From Mesorhizobium sp. CAU 1732 (lineage in GTDB: Bacteria > Pseudomonadota > Alphaproteobacteria > Rhizobiales > Rhizobiaceae), in assembly GCF_039888675.1 (NCBI RefSeq), contig NZ_JBDQQR010000002.1, positions 534,001-598,000 of the forward strand: a DNA stretch of 64,000 nucleotides, in the 5' to 3' direction. A program made the position numbers and the translations under genes. Under the pieces are notes generated by a model. It was not told the DNA's origin and did no database searches. It worked only from the letters and a program-made list of their open reading frames with translations. Below are positions 8,998 to 18,277 of this stretch, one piece after another. Every line of letters starts with the position of its first letter. Within the stretch, counting starts at the first letter, position 1.

Positions 8998-10361
8998 TCA
9001 AAATTCGGCATTCGCCATGACCTTGAGCTGCACGCTGGCGGAACTCGCCGTCACATTGGCGACGAAAAAGAGATGCGCCCCTGTGGTGCGGCTCAGCCCG
9101 CTGGACGTATAGGCGGACGTGACCGTCGGCACGCCTGACGAGAACTCGACCTGATCGATCGAAACCAGCGGCACGATGCGTTTCGCCACGGTATAGGGCG
9201 CGACGACCCGGAAGGTGCGCCGCTGACGGTCGCGCCGCTGAAGACCGGATGCACCGCCTCGAAATAGCGGCGGCACAGCACCTCCTCCAGCGCAGCCGGT
9301 CTTGCCTCGAACGGTGTGGGTCGGGGGCCCCGTTCGACCTGGACCTCGCCGAAGGAGGTCGACGACGTTACCTCTATCACGAGCTTGAGGTTGTCAGGCT
9401 CCCCGGTTCCAAGCGAGAGCGTGACGTGACGGCGCCCCGAACCGGCCGGGATCGTGCCGGATTTGCTGCCCAGCGTGACGTGAAGCGGGTTGCTGGGTGC
9501 ATCGACGGAGATCGTGACGACAGACCCCGCGAGCCGCGCATTCTCGATCGTCTGGCTGATCGCTCCGGTCAGCGTGAAACGGCCGGCGGCCACCGAAACC
9601 GTGCACCCGCTCCCTTCCGACCGCCAGCGGTCATATCCGTATCCTGCCAGCGCGCCGCCAGGGAAACCGCGCTGGTTGATGGCGCCGGTTCCGTTGATGA
9701 CCGCGTTCCTGAACCCGGCGAGGGGCCCGGAATTGAGGCTGCCGAGGCACACATCGCCGCTCGCTTTGTCGACGCGAAGCGCTTCGACGAAATTGGCCCC
9801 GTCGGCACTGACCTTGAAGACGAGATCGTCGTCGCCGACGAGTCCGATCTCGGCGCGCCCCTCATAGCCGCTTTGAAAAACGAGGGTGGCGCGCGCAGGT
9901 GCGTCCGCCTTGTTGACGGTCAATTGGTGGTCGCCGCCGTCATGCGTGAACAGCGATGCCGGGCTCGCCACGGCAAGCTTGTTCACCGCGTCCGGTGTGG
10001 CGTTCACGCCGAGCGACGTCAAGTTCTCCGCGACGCTGTGCCAGCCGCCATCGCGCCGCACATAGAGGCGGCCCTCGTCGCGAACCCACGCCAGCCATCC
10101 GTCGCGCGGCACCAGACAGCGCCAGCCGCCGTCGATCATGCAGGCGACCTCGCCATCATGGCCAAGCCATTCACCGTCGGCATTGGTGCCGACAATGTGG
10201 CGGTCGCCTTCCCCCGGGCTTTCCGGTGGCGTCGCCAGGTCGCGGCTCTCGACTGCAAGCTGCACGATGAAGTCGAGCACTAGCAGCGCTTCATTGTGCG
10301 TGACGTGCTTCTGCGCCTGCGACGGCATCAGATAGGGAAGCTTGAGGTGACGAGTATCCAT
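8998..10361 (-). pseudogene. DUF2793 domain protein with an apparent frameshift near 9217
   Basis: The N-terminal part (from ATG 10361, ribosome site AAGGA) is a clear DUF2793 domain: MPSQAQKHVTHNEALLVLD, then DGEWLGHDGE and a Trp-rich stretch, followed by a beta-rich middle region ending YFEAVHPVFSGATVSGA. At about 9217 this frame turns into a run of Arg/Ser/Pro. In the frame one base away the protein continues naturally as TFRVVAPYTVAKRIVPLV through to KVMANAEF and a stop at 8998. One missing base around 9216-9218 therefore splits one gene of about 453 residues. It could be a recent mutation, a sequencing error or less likely a programmed shift. DUF2793 proteins are often phage- or tail-related; the function is unknown. 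It converges on the type I secretion genes. Confidence 0.7.
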
Positions 10362-10443
10362 GGCTGCGATTCCTTCTGTGGGATTCGCAGTGTCCGCCGA
10401 ATGCCGGACAGGTGGATAAATCTCGGTCGTTTTTACCGCGACG

Positions 10444-11724
10444 TTAAATCTTGAGCGTGTGGGTCAGCCCGTTTTCTTCAAAGAAATCAATGAACCCATC
10501 GTAGATCGTCGGCATCAAGCGCTCGAATTCACTCCAGTCGGCATTCTCGATGTCGAAATCCGTTTCACCCCTGTCGAAAGCCATGTGCGGCAGTTTCAGG
10601 AACTCCACCATGTCCTTCAGCCGGTAATCGTGAACCGCGTATACAGCCGGCGTCCCTTGCGAAATCGCGATGATGTTGCCGTGGAGACGCGTACCGACGA
10701 TGAGCGACAGGTCTCGCGAACGCCGCAGATATTCGGGAAGCTGCGTCGAGAAAAAACCGCGCTCCTTGATGTTCCGGCGCAACGTTTCCGGCAGTTCGCG
10801 ATAGTACCAGTCGACACTCTTTGCCTTATCCTCGATGGAATAGCGCGTGACATAGGACTTCATCAATTGACCGGGCTTCAGGCCGCCGGAATAGTCGGTT
10901 TTCGCGACTTCGCTCGTATGGCCTGTCATCCCCTCGACCAGATAGTCCTCCCTCAGCGAGGGGTGCACCCCATCGCGCAGCGTCAGATAGTCCTGCAGGA
11001 CGTATTCACCGCCCTGCGCGACCAACGAGAAATTCTTCGCTCGGTCGAATACCTTTTTCATGATGTCGAACTGGAACGCGTGCAGGACGGGGATTGCGCC
11101 CATGTCGGTGATCGTGAAGCCGACATTGTCGTAGCTGGGGGGCTTCAGCTTGAGGTCCCGCTTGCCCGACCACAACAGGCTCGGGCAGCCCAGAACACGG
11201 GTGTTGTGAATGCCGTAGCGCGCCAGCAATTCCTGGCTCATATGGCCGCGAACCTGGGAACTCGCGGCATTGTCGTGCAGCCATTTGAGCGAATCGACGT
11301 CTTCCGGCGTCAGTTCGATCGTGTCTCCGAACCGGAACTGAACGCCGAGCGACAGCAGGATGACGGGGATTTTGAGCTGCTTCAGGTATGAAACCGGGAG
11401 CTGCGTGCCAAAGAATCCCGGATAGAGCGCGTTCTGCATCACGGCGATGACGGCATGGCATTCATTGTTGATGATATCGAACTGCTCGGGCGTCGCCTCG
11501 CGGGTCAGCGTGTAGAACTCGTCGAAATCGAGGGCGCGGCCAAGCGCCGATGCGACGAACTGATCGCCGACATTGTGCGGCCAGCGGCCGAGAAACGGGT
11601 GCCCACGCTCGTCCCCAGGCGGAACCACATAGCCCGCTCCGCGCCCGTCGATCAGGGAATGACGCGAGAAAATCGCCAATCGCGGCTTTCCCGATGCAGT
11701 CCTCGAATTCTCTCTCGGCGTCAT
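10444..11724 (-). CDS. Polysaccharide pyruvyl transferase family protein
   Basis: A 426-residue protein. It has the family opening after about 35 residues (HNVGDQFVASALGRALDF) and the C-terminal signature LIVGTRLHGNIIAISQG with the conserved Arg-His-Gly, which identify a polysaccharide pyruvyl transferase fold. These enzymes add ketal-linked pyruvate from phosphoenolpyruvate to sugars, although many family members have other or unknown roles. The start is ATG 11724 (upstream ACGGGA); more upstream ATG codons would add a basic, low-complexity stretch. It is divergent from the Wzm/Wzt exporter genes across 235 nt. A second family member lies at 27661-28854, so the surface glycan may carry two such modifications. 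Confidence 0.8.
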   Translation of the reverse strand: MTPRENSRTASGKPRLAIFSRHSLIDGRGAGYVVPPGDERGHPFLGRWPHNVGDQFVASALGRALDFDEFYTLTREATPEQFDIINNECHAVIAVMQNALYPGFFGTQLPVSYLKQLKIPVILLSLGVQFRFGDTIELTPEDVDSLKWLHDNAASSQVRGHMSQELLARYGIHNTRVLGCPSLLWSGKRDLKLKPPSYDNVGFTITDMGAIPVLHAFQFDIMKKVFDRAKNFSLVAQGGEYVLQDYLTLRDGVHPSLREDYLVEGMTGHTSEVAKTDYSGGLKPGQLMKSYVTRYSIEDKAKSVDWYYRELPETLRRNIKERGFFSTQLPEYLRRSRDLSLIVGTRLHGNIIAISQGTPAVYAVHDYRLKDMVEFLKLPHMAFDRGETDFDIENADWSEFERLMPTIYDGFIDFFEENGLTHTLKI

Positions 11725-11959
11725 GGCATTCCCGTTGCGGCGTGTCGGTTGCGCACTGTACTGCTGCAATTGCTTCGATCTTGCAACCGAAGCGAGGCGA
11801 GCGTTTGGCTTCCGTTTCCGCGGTTTGGGGCCATCACCCATTTGGACGCAGGCCGCAGGTGTTTGCATCGCGCACGAATTGTCGTAAATGGCGGGCGGGA
11901 GACGACGCCCGCGGCAATCGCGCAGGAGCGTCGCCGGTTTATGAGAGCACGTCGCCCAA

Positions 11960-12784
11960 TTGAAACAGTCCCCCCTCTACGAGGCCACCGCCGGCCGAAG
12001 TCACCTTGCCGATGGCTTGAAGGATATCCGCGAAGGCTTCGAAAGCCGCGCCATCTGGCGCGAGCTCGTCCGTCGCGATCTCTACGCCAAGACCAAGGGC
12101 GCATCGCTTGGCAAGTGGTGGATCATCATCGCGCAGGCCATCGCCATCTCGGGCATCGGCCTCGTCTACGCCCAGTTGTTCGGGATGACGCTGGCCGACT
12201 ACCTGCCCTATCTGGCAACCGGACTCATCACCTGGGGCTTCATGATCGCGCTGATCAATGAAGCGCCGGACGTATTCGTCGCCTCGAAAGGCTATCTCAC
12301 ACAGACGCGCTTCCCCCTGAGCGTCTGCGTATTTCGGTACGTGACCCGGAACGTGTTCATGTTCCTGTACAAGGCGTTGATCATCCTCGTTGTCCTCGTC
12401 ATCTTTCAGGTGCCGCTCGGCTGGAGCACGTTGATCGCGATTCCGGGTGTCGCTTTGATCGCGCTCGCCGGCTTCTTCACGGCCGTGATCCTTGGACTTC
12501 TCAACGCCCGATACCGCGACATCGGGCAATTGGTCTCGTCGCTGACGGTGTTCCTGTTCTTCATGACCCCCGTCTTCTGGCGTGCCGATCGGCTCGGGGA
12601 ATACGGTTGGGTCGTGCAGTACAATCCGCTCTACAACTTCCTGACTCTGGTCCGCTCGCCGCTGATCGGGGAACCGATCACCTACTGGCCGTTCCTCATG
12701 ACGGGCGGTTCGATCGCCGTACTCGCCGTGCTGGCCACGATCGTCTACCGAATACACGGCCGCGAGGTCATCTATTGGCTATGA
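11960..12784 (+). CDS. ABC-2 type polysaccharide export permease (Wzm/KpsM-like)
   Basis: A 274-residue membrane protein with about six hydrophobic helices and the family feature of a cytoplasmic N-terminus ending RDLYAKTKGASLGKWW. Wzm/KpsM proteins are the channel half of ABC exporters for lipid-linked O-antigen or capsule. An in-frame TGA at 11942 and no internal ATG before the second helix leave TTG 11960 as the start. Its last codons overlap the ATPase gene by 4 nt (ATGA), the usual arrangement for this pair. This implies that the locus makes a glycan polymerised in the cytoplasm and exported by the ABC-dependent route. Confidence 0.87.
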   Translation: MKQSPLYEATAGRSHLADGLKDIREGFESRAIWRELVRRDLYAKTKGASLGKWWIIIAQAIAISGIGLVYAQLFGMTLADYLPYLATGLITWGFMIALINEAPDVFVASKGYLTQTRFPLSVCVFRYVTRNVFMFLYKALIILVVLVIFQVPLGWSTLIAIPGVALIALAGFFTAVILGLLNARYRDIGQLVSSLTVFLFFMTPVFWRADRLGEYGWVVQYNPLYNFLTLVRSPLIGEPITYWPFLMTGGSIAVLAVLATIVYRIHGREVIYWL

Positions 12785-13569
12785 ACGATCAGCTTTCGCA
12801 GGGATCCGAGATTTCGCTCTCCGATGTTTCGGTGTCGTTTCCGCTCGTCCGCTACCAGGCGCGTCAGTCCTGGGTGAAGAACGAGAAGGGCAAGACCGGC
12901 GGCGAGATCATGCGGCCGGAGCGCGGCATCGCCCGCATCCGTGCGCTGGAACACATCGATCTGACCGTAAAGCCGGGCGACAGGCTGGGCATCCTTGGTC
13001 ACAACGGCGCGGGAAAATCGACGCTGCTGCGTGTGGTCATCGGAGTCTATCCGCCGACCGAAGGGTCGGTGCGCGTGCGTGGCCGCATCGCCTCGATGAT
13101 CGACATCCATACCGGCTTCGACAATGTGGCGTCGGGCCTCGACAACATCCGCATGCGCGCGATGTTCATGAAGATACCGCCCGCCGTGGTCGAACAACGC
13201 CTGCCCGACGTGGCGGATTTCACCGAACTCGGCGATTATCTCAATTTGCCGCTCGCGACCTATTCGTCCGGCATGCGTGCGCGCCTCGCTTTCGCGATCG
13301 CGACCGGCTTCGACCCTGAGATCATCATCATGGACGAATGGCTCTCGGCCGGCGACCGGTCCTTCCGGGAGAAGGCGGAATCGCGCATGAGTGCATTCGT
13401 GGATCAGGCCGATATTCTGGTGATGGCGTCGCATTCGGATCCGCTGCTGAAAAAGGTCTGCAACCGTGCCATCATTCTCGATGCCGGTCATATCGTCTTC
13501 GACGGGCCTGTGGACGAAGCGATCGAGCTGCGGCAGGGCCGCGCGAAAGCCGCACAAAAGCCCGCGTGA
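12781..13569 (+). CDS. Polysaccharide export ABC ATPase (Wzt/KpsT-like)
   Basis: A 262-residue ATPase with Walker A GHNGAGKST (about residues 76-84), the degenerate signature YSSGM typical of the KpsT/Wzt branch in place of LSGGQ, and Walker B IIIMDEW. An insertion in the N-terminal region (SWVKNEKGKTGGEIMRP) is common in the family. It lacks the C-terminal carbohydrate-binding domain seen in O9a-type Wzt, so chain length is probably not read by a Wzt cap-binding domain. It is translationally coupled to the permease upstream. Downstream lies a gene for an unusual FkbM methyltransferase. Confidence 0.9.
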   Translation: MNDQLSQGSEISLSDVSVSFPLVRYQARQSWVKNEKGKTGGEIMRPERGIARIRALEHIDLTVKPGDRLGILGHNGAGKSTLLRVVIGVYPPTEGSVRVRGRIASMIDIHTGFDNVASGLDNIRMRAMFMKIPPAVVEQRLPDVADFTELGDYLNLPLATYSSGMRARLAFAIATGFDPEIIIMDEWLSAGDRSFREKAESRMSAFVDQADILVMASHSDPLLKKVCNRAIILDAGHIVFDGPVDEAIELRQGRAKAAQKPA

Positions 13570-13687
13570 CCAGAGATATCCCTGCCTGTCGATCGCTGGC
13601 GAACGCCACTCAAGTCATGATATCTTGTTTGCAACCCGTCGGATCGATAAGCGTTTACCTGCCTCCGCTACGAAATGGTCCCACCAT

Positions 13688-16105
13688 ATGAGTTTGAAGC
13701 TTCGCGCTGAGCCGGAACGAGGAGCCGGAAGCCTGATCGAGGGAGCGGCTGGCGTGAACCTCGCGCTGACGGGTCGCCTGCTCTATCCGAGCGACGACCG
13801 CGTCCTCCGTTTCCTCCGGGAAGGATGGTTCGAATATCGCGAACTGGCCATGATGAGCCGGCTCGTCAGGCCGGGCGACTGCTTTGTCGACATCGGCGCG
13901 CATTGCGGCCTCTATTCCCGCCTCGTTTCCCGCCGCCTCGGGGGTAACGGCACGATCATCGCCGTCGAGCCCAACCCGGCCCTTCATCCGTTCCTGCAAG
14001 CCAATCTGGGCGTCCAGGATGTGCTCTCGACGCAAGGCCTGACAGCCGGTTCGGTCCATCTGGTGGGCGCGGCGGTCGCAGCCGAAAGCGGCGAGGCGCT
14101 GCTCCACACCGGCGAAGCGGGCTGGACGGCCTATTCGTCGCTGCAACCGACCGCCGGCATGCAATTCACCCATGCCGTGTCGGTGGCGACCCGGCCGCTC
14201 GAAAGCCTTGTCGTCGCCACGCAGCCGGGCGGGCAGATTATCGTCAAGCTCGATACCGAGGGCCTCGAATACGAAATCCTTCGCCAGGCCGTCCCCTTCC
14301 TGGAAAGCCGCAACGACATCCATCTGATGATCGAGTTCGATGAGAACAACCAGGCGCTGGGCGGACACACGACAGCCGATCTGCGCGAACTGCTGCTCGA
14401 TGCCGGCTTCGACTTGGCAATGTTCGACCCGGAATCGGGAATGCTGGTCGAACACCATTCCGAAAACGCGCTGTGGGGAGCGAACCTCGTTGCGACGAAG
14501 GCGATAGACCTCCTGAACGAGCGGCTTGGCAGCGTCCCCGGGGATGTCGCGCAGGAGACCGACGATTTCCTGCAGTGCGGCGCCGTCGCGCGAGCGATCT
14601 ACAAGCGCAGCGAACAGCTCTACCCCGCTTTGCGGGCGATCGCGGATGCGACGGGCACGATGGCCGGCATCGCCGCGGCGCTTGAGGGCCGAAACACGCC
14701 GCAGGCGCTGCCGGACGAAAGCGACGTATCGGCAGAGATGCAGGCAAGCCTCGTTGCGAATATGCAGGACCAACTGGCCCGTCTCGACGGCTCCGTGGAT
14801 TCGGTGACGCAGCAGCTCGACGCAGCCCGCGAGACGACGGCTACCTTGAACTATGGATTGGCGCAAATCGCCGACCGGCTGGCCGACCATGCCCATGTCA
14901 CGGCGGCGGCTCGGGCCGAGTTGAACGGGGAGGACGGGCAGGCGCTGCCGGCAGTCGGTAGCGGCAGTGACACCGCCGACGTGAAAGCCGTGCTCGGAAT
15001 CTCCGATCGTCTGGGCTCTGAAATCGGCAAGCTGGCCAGCACAGCCCGATGGCTCGCGCGAGACAGCAGTGCCTCCCATCGGGATCATGACGAAATCGAT
15101 GCCGCCATCGCGCGCGCAGTAGCACTTCTTTCTGAAGATGCTGTGGCAATGGCTCACACGGTCGCAAGCCTCACCGGAAACACGGACCGCGTTGCGGATG
15201 TCGAGAAGGCTGTGACGACAGTCAAGGCACTGCCCTCTGCGGAACAACTGAAGGCAGTCGCCGATCTTGCAGTCGACCAGGGCGGCGTTCTAACCGGCGT
15301 CGCACAGTGGCTTTCCACGCATGAAAAGACATCGGACGTCATGAACCCCGAGATAGAGGCCGCCATCGCTCGCAGTACGGCGCTTCTCTCCGAACTCACA
15401 TTGGCGGTCGCGAGGGTTGCTTCCAACCTGTCTGCCTCCCCGGAACTGCTCGGAAAGACTGAACAGGCCATCGCCGACGCCAGGGCGCTGCCACATGTCG
15501 ATCAGTTGACGACTCTCGTCGATCTGGCCTCCGATGAAACCGGAAAGCTCACAACTGCAGCCGTCTGGCTGCACGAGCACGCGACAAACCTGCGCACGGA
15601 CATAGATCGACATCAGAGCGCAATCGATGCGTTCGGACAATTACACGCGGAGACGATCAAGGCCGAAAAGGCTCTGCGAACCGCTCGTCTCGATCTAGCG
15701 GCGCTGATTGCCAGGGAAGCCGACCGGACTGCCGCGCAACGGAAGCTCACCGCACCGGACCCTTTTGCGCTCGAACATAGCATCAAGACCGCGCTCACCA
15801 GCGCCGCCGCCCATCTGTCGTATGGACGCAGATTGCTTGGCACGACCGCTCCTGTCGCGATACCGGGCGGCAGCGACGACCTTTCGTCCGAACTGGGCAG
15901 GCTCGGCACCGTCAACCGCGAGCTTCTCGCCGAAATCCACAGGATCGGGCTCATCGCGGACAAGGCGAAACGCTCGCAATGGCTCAGGCTGGGCAACCGC
16001 CTGGGTGCCGACGTCACGCGCCAGGTCGACGCGATCGTGACGCTGATCGCGGACATCGAAAGGCGTGCTGCTTCGTCCAGCGAGCAACCCGAGGCGCAGG
16101 CATGA
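13688..16105 (+). CDS. FkbM-family methyltransferase fused to a long helical repeat domain
   Basis: An 805-residue protein. Residues about 40-260 are an FkbM-type SAM-dependent methyltransferase: motif I GDCFVDIGAHCGLYSR at 63-78, the EPN acidic loop, and IIVKLDTEGLEYEIL at about 184-198, diagnostic of FkbM. The remaining ~530 residues are Ala/Leu-rich and helical, with low-complexity coiled-coil character and two near-consecutive copies of an 86-residue unit (447-532, 533-618) plus the start of a third at 619. FkbM proteins usually have 250-350 residues, so the tail is exceptional. It may measure length or scaffold a complex, as the coiled coil of WbdD does in O-antigen chain-length control; this analogy is inference. 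It follows the Wzm/Wzt genes. ATG 13688 gives the natural domain start. Confidence 0.8.
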   Translation: MSLKLRAEPERGAGSLIEGAAGVNLALTGRLLYPSDDRVLRFLREGWFEYRELAMMSRLVRPGDCFVDIGAHCGLYSRLVSRRLGGNGTIIAVEPNPALHPFLQANLGVQDVLSTQGLTAGSVHLVGAAVAAESGEALLHTGEAGWTAYSSLQPTAGMQFTHAVSVATRPLESLVVATQPGGQIIVKLDTEGLEYEILRQAVPFLESRNDIHLMIEFDENNQALGGHTTADLRELLLDAGFDLAMFDPESGMLVEHHSENALWGANLVATKAIDLLNERLGSVPGDVAQETDDFLQCGAVARAIYKRSEQLYPALRAIADATGTMAGIAAALEGRNTPQALPDESDVSAEMQASLVANMQDQLARLDGSVDSVTQQLDAARETTATLNYGLAQIADRLADHAHVTAAARAELNGEDGQALPAVGSGSDTADVKAVLGISDRLGSEIGKLASTARWLARDSSASHRDHDEIDAAIARAVALLSEDAVAMAHTVASLTGNTDRVADVEKAVTTVKALPSAEQLKAVADLAVDQGGVLTGVAQWLSTHEKTSDVMNPEIEAAIARSTALLSELTLAVARVASNLSASPELLGKTEQAIADARALPHVDQLTTLVDLASDETGKLTTAAVWLHEHATNLRTDIDRHQSAIDAFGQLHAETIKAEKALRTARLDLAALIAREADRTAAQRKLTAPDPFALEHSIKTALTSAAAHLSYGRRLLGTTAPVAIPGGSDDLSSELGRLGTVNRELLAEIHRIGLIADKAKRSQWLRLGNRLGADVTRQVDAIVTLIADIERRAASSSEQPEAQA
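15026..15541 (+). repeat. Tandem 86-residue repeats in the FkbM fusion protein
   Basis: Two adjacent 258-nt units (15026-15283 and 15284-15541) encode 86-residue repeats aligned without gaps. Shared landmarks are the opening GKL/GVL...A.WL, the block EIDAAIARA.ALLSE against EIEAAIARSTALLSE, and VKALPSAEQLKAVADLA against ARALPHVDQLTTLVDLA. A third unit opens at 15542 with GKLTTAAVWLHEHA and then diverges. The DNA copies are clearly diverged, so this is an old internal duplication. Confidence 0.75.
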
Positions 16106-16142
16106 CGGATGCGCAGCGCGCCGTCGGCTCGTTCCAGGCGCA

Positions 16143-17093
16143 ATGGCGGCGCTGACCTCCTCTGTCGACGCAGTCACGCTGAGCGTGGTGATCGCCGCGC
16201 ATGCGCCGGACCCCGACAGGTTTCGCCGCGTGCTGTCCGCCCTACGCGTTGCCGTCACGAACGCGGGCGACGTCGAAACGATCGTCGTTCGCAACGGCGG
16301 CCCCGCGATCCCCGACGACGTGCTGGCGGCCGGGCGGGGGATCAGGCTGGTCGATGAAGATCGCTTGGGCATCGCCTGGGCTCGGGCGACAGGCATCGGC
16401 GCAGCACGCGGCGCGTACATCGTGTTCGTGGACGACGACACCGTGCTGGACGAGGATTATCTGGTTGAAGCGCGCCGCTTTGCGGTCGCAAACCCGTCCA
16501 TGGGCGTCTTCGGCGGCAGGATCGTCGGCGAATTCGCCACGCCGCCCGCTCCGGCGATCAGCGCCGCCCTGCCGTTCCTTGCCCTGAGGGATTTTGGGCC
16601 GCAGGAAAAACGCGTGGCGGCGCAGGCGGAGCCCGGTTTCGACGTGCCGGGCGCGGGCATGGTGCTGCGGCGCGACATCGCCCTCGCCTTCGCCAGAATG
16701 GTCGAAGACGGCACGCTGGCGGGCATCGGGCGCACGGGCAACAGCCTCGCCTCGGGCGACGACACGGCCTGCTGCCTCATTGCGCGACGCATGGGTCTTC
16801 CACTGGCCTATGTGCCGGCGCTGCGGCTCACCCACATCATTCCGAAGGGGCGGTTGGAAGCCGACTATCTGCGCAGGCTGGTGCACGGCATAGGAGGTTC
16901 CGCGGCCAGGCTGGACGCCCTGTTCGGCGGCATCGAAGCCCTGCGCATCCTGTCCCGGCCACAATTGCTGGCGCGCCGCGCCGTCCACATCGCCCGCCAC
17001 GGCATGACCGGCGGCCTGATCACGTCAGCCTGGCATGCCGGCTATCGCGAACAGGCTTTGCGGGAGATGGCTGAGCGGAATAAAGCAAAGTAA
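16143..17093 (+). CDS. Family 2 glycosyltransferase
   Basis: A 316-residue GT-A fold transferase. It opens TLSVVIAAHAPD and has the metal-binding triple D97-D98-D99 in VFVDDDTVLDEDYL. The middle carries LPFLALRDFG, GAGMVLRRD and IGRTGNSLASGDDT. The last motif set is shared with the gene at 19500-20477, showing that the two are paralogs. It presumably adds a sugar to the glycan exported by the adjacent Wzm/Wzt pair; donor and acceptor cannot be read from sequence. ATG 16143 is 37 nt after the FkbM fusion gene, consistent with one operon. Confidence 0.85.
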   Translation: MAALTSSVDAVTLSVVIAAHAPDPDRFRRVLSALRVAVTNAGDVETIVVRNGGPAIPDDVLAAGRGIRLVDEDRLGIAWARATGIGAARGAYIVFVDDDTVLDEDYLVEARRFAVANPSMGVFGGRIVGEFATPPAPAISAALPFLALRDFGPQEKRVAAQAEPGFDVPGAGMVLRRDIALAFARMVEDGTLAGIGRTGNSLASGDDTACCLIARRMGLPLAYVPALRLTHIIPKGRLEADYLRRLVHGIGGSAARLDALFGGIEALRILSRPQLLARRAVHIARHGMTGGLITSAWHAGYREQALREMAERNKAK

Positions 17094-17237
17094 ATGGTTC
17101 AATTTCGAAACTTGGCTGATATAGAAAAAGACGTTTTCATTCGCTTGCATTACAACGCTCCGGCATGAGTTCCTCTTCTTGAGGAGGTTGCGCGAGCAGC
17201 ATCGGTGTGGTTCTTGGAGTGCTTTCTACGGGGAATA

Positions 17238-18134
17238 ATGCCGATGCAAAACGAATGGCCACCACGTGGTTCGACTGGCTTCGACAAATACAGTTTCTTC
17301 GACTGCGGTGCCTTTGGCTTGTTCACATTGTCGGATGAACGCTTTCAGCCAAAAGCCTATGGAAAGCGCGCCTATTCACCGTCGACATTCTTCATCGAAC
17401 GAGAAAAACGCGCCATTGACCCGAATAAAGTCCATCTATGGAATGAGCTCGGGCCGGCACTAAGGACGCTGGGAGACGCTACGACCGTCCTTGATGTCGG
17501 GGGATACATCGGGACGTTCTGCATACCACTTGCGCTATCAGCCCAGGCATCGGGCCTTGACCTCACATTCCACTCGTTCGAGCCTGGACCGACCCGCGAA
17601 CTGCTCGCCATAAACGTTCAGGCCAATGGCTTGGCCAGCCGCGTAACGGTCCATGACGCTGCCATGTCCAGCTTTGACGGGCACACCATCTATCGCTTCA
17701 AGACCGGCGGCTCGATTGGTGGAGCAGTATTCGGTAACGGTTCATCTGACGATATCGAGCGCGTCGCTCCCTGCTTCACCATCGACCGATTCTGCAAAGA
17801 CGTTGTGGGGAGAATGTTTATCAAGCTGGACACGCAGGGTCACGAACCAGACATAATGAATTCTGCGCGGCTCACCATTTCCCAAAAGCGCGCGATCTGG
17901 CAGATCGAATTCATAGCGTGGGCGGCACGTAAGGATATCGGAGGACAGTCATTTGCCGATTTCCTGCTGCAGGAGTTCTATCTGTTCGAAGGACATCGGG
18001 AAATAAACGCCCTGACGATGCCCGATTTTCTGAACGAGATCGACGCACGTGCCTCCCGCATGGCTGACATGACTCTCATTCCGCGCGGCGCACCATTTGT
18101 CGAGAACCTGTTGGCCCAAGTCAGGCAGGGATAG
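17238..18134 (+). CDS. FkbM-family methyltransferase
   Basis: A 298-residue protein with SAM-binding motif VLDVGGYIGTFCIPLAL at about 84-100, FHSFEPGPTREL as the acidic loop, and FIKLDTQGHEPDIM, the FkbM signature around the conserved Asp. It probably O-methylates a sugar or a lipid-linked intermediate. The start is ATG 17238 with GGGGA upstream; GTG 17205 is in frame but less well placed. Base composition is visibly more AT-rich than the surrounding genes and the 144-nt leader is AT-rich as well, suggesting acquisition by transfer together with the next gene. Confidence 0.78.
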   Translation: MPMQNEWPPRGSTGFDKYSFFDCGAFGLFTLSDERFQPKAYGKRAYSPSTFFIEREKRAIDPNKVHLWNELGPALRTLGDATTVLDVGGYIGTFCIPLALSAQASGLDLTFHSFEPGPTRELLAINVQANGLASRVTVHDAAMSSFDGHTIYRFKTGGSIGGAVFGNGSSDDIERVAPCFTIDRFCKDVVGRMFIKLDTQGHEPDIMNSARLTISQKRAIWQIEFIAWAARKDIGGQSFADFLLQEFYLFEGHREINALTMPDFLNEIDARASRMADMTLIPRGAPFVENLLAQVRQG

Positions 18135-18277
18135 ACACAATTTCCGGCCGCTTTCGCTGACGGAAGAATAACATCATCGCTAACGGAACTCACGAACCAG
18201 ATGAAGGGCCGTATATCTGGTGGTCACGTTCGCAGGTTTTAAGTGTGGTCCAGATTGCTCGTAGGAGGGCTGAAAAG

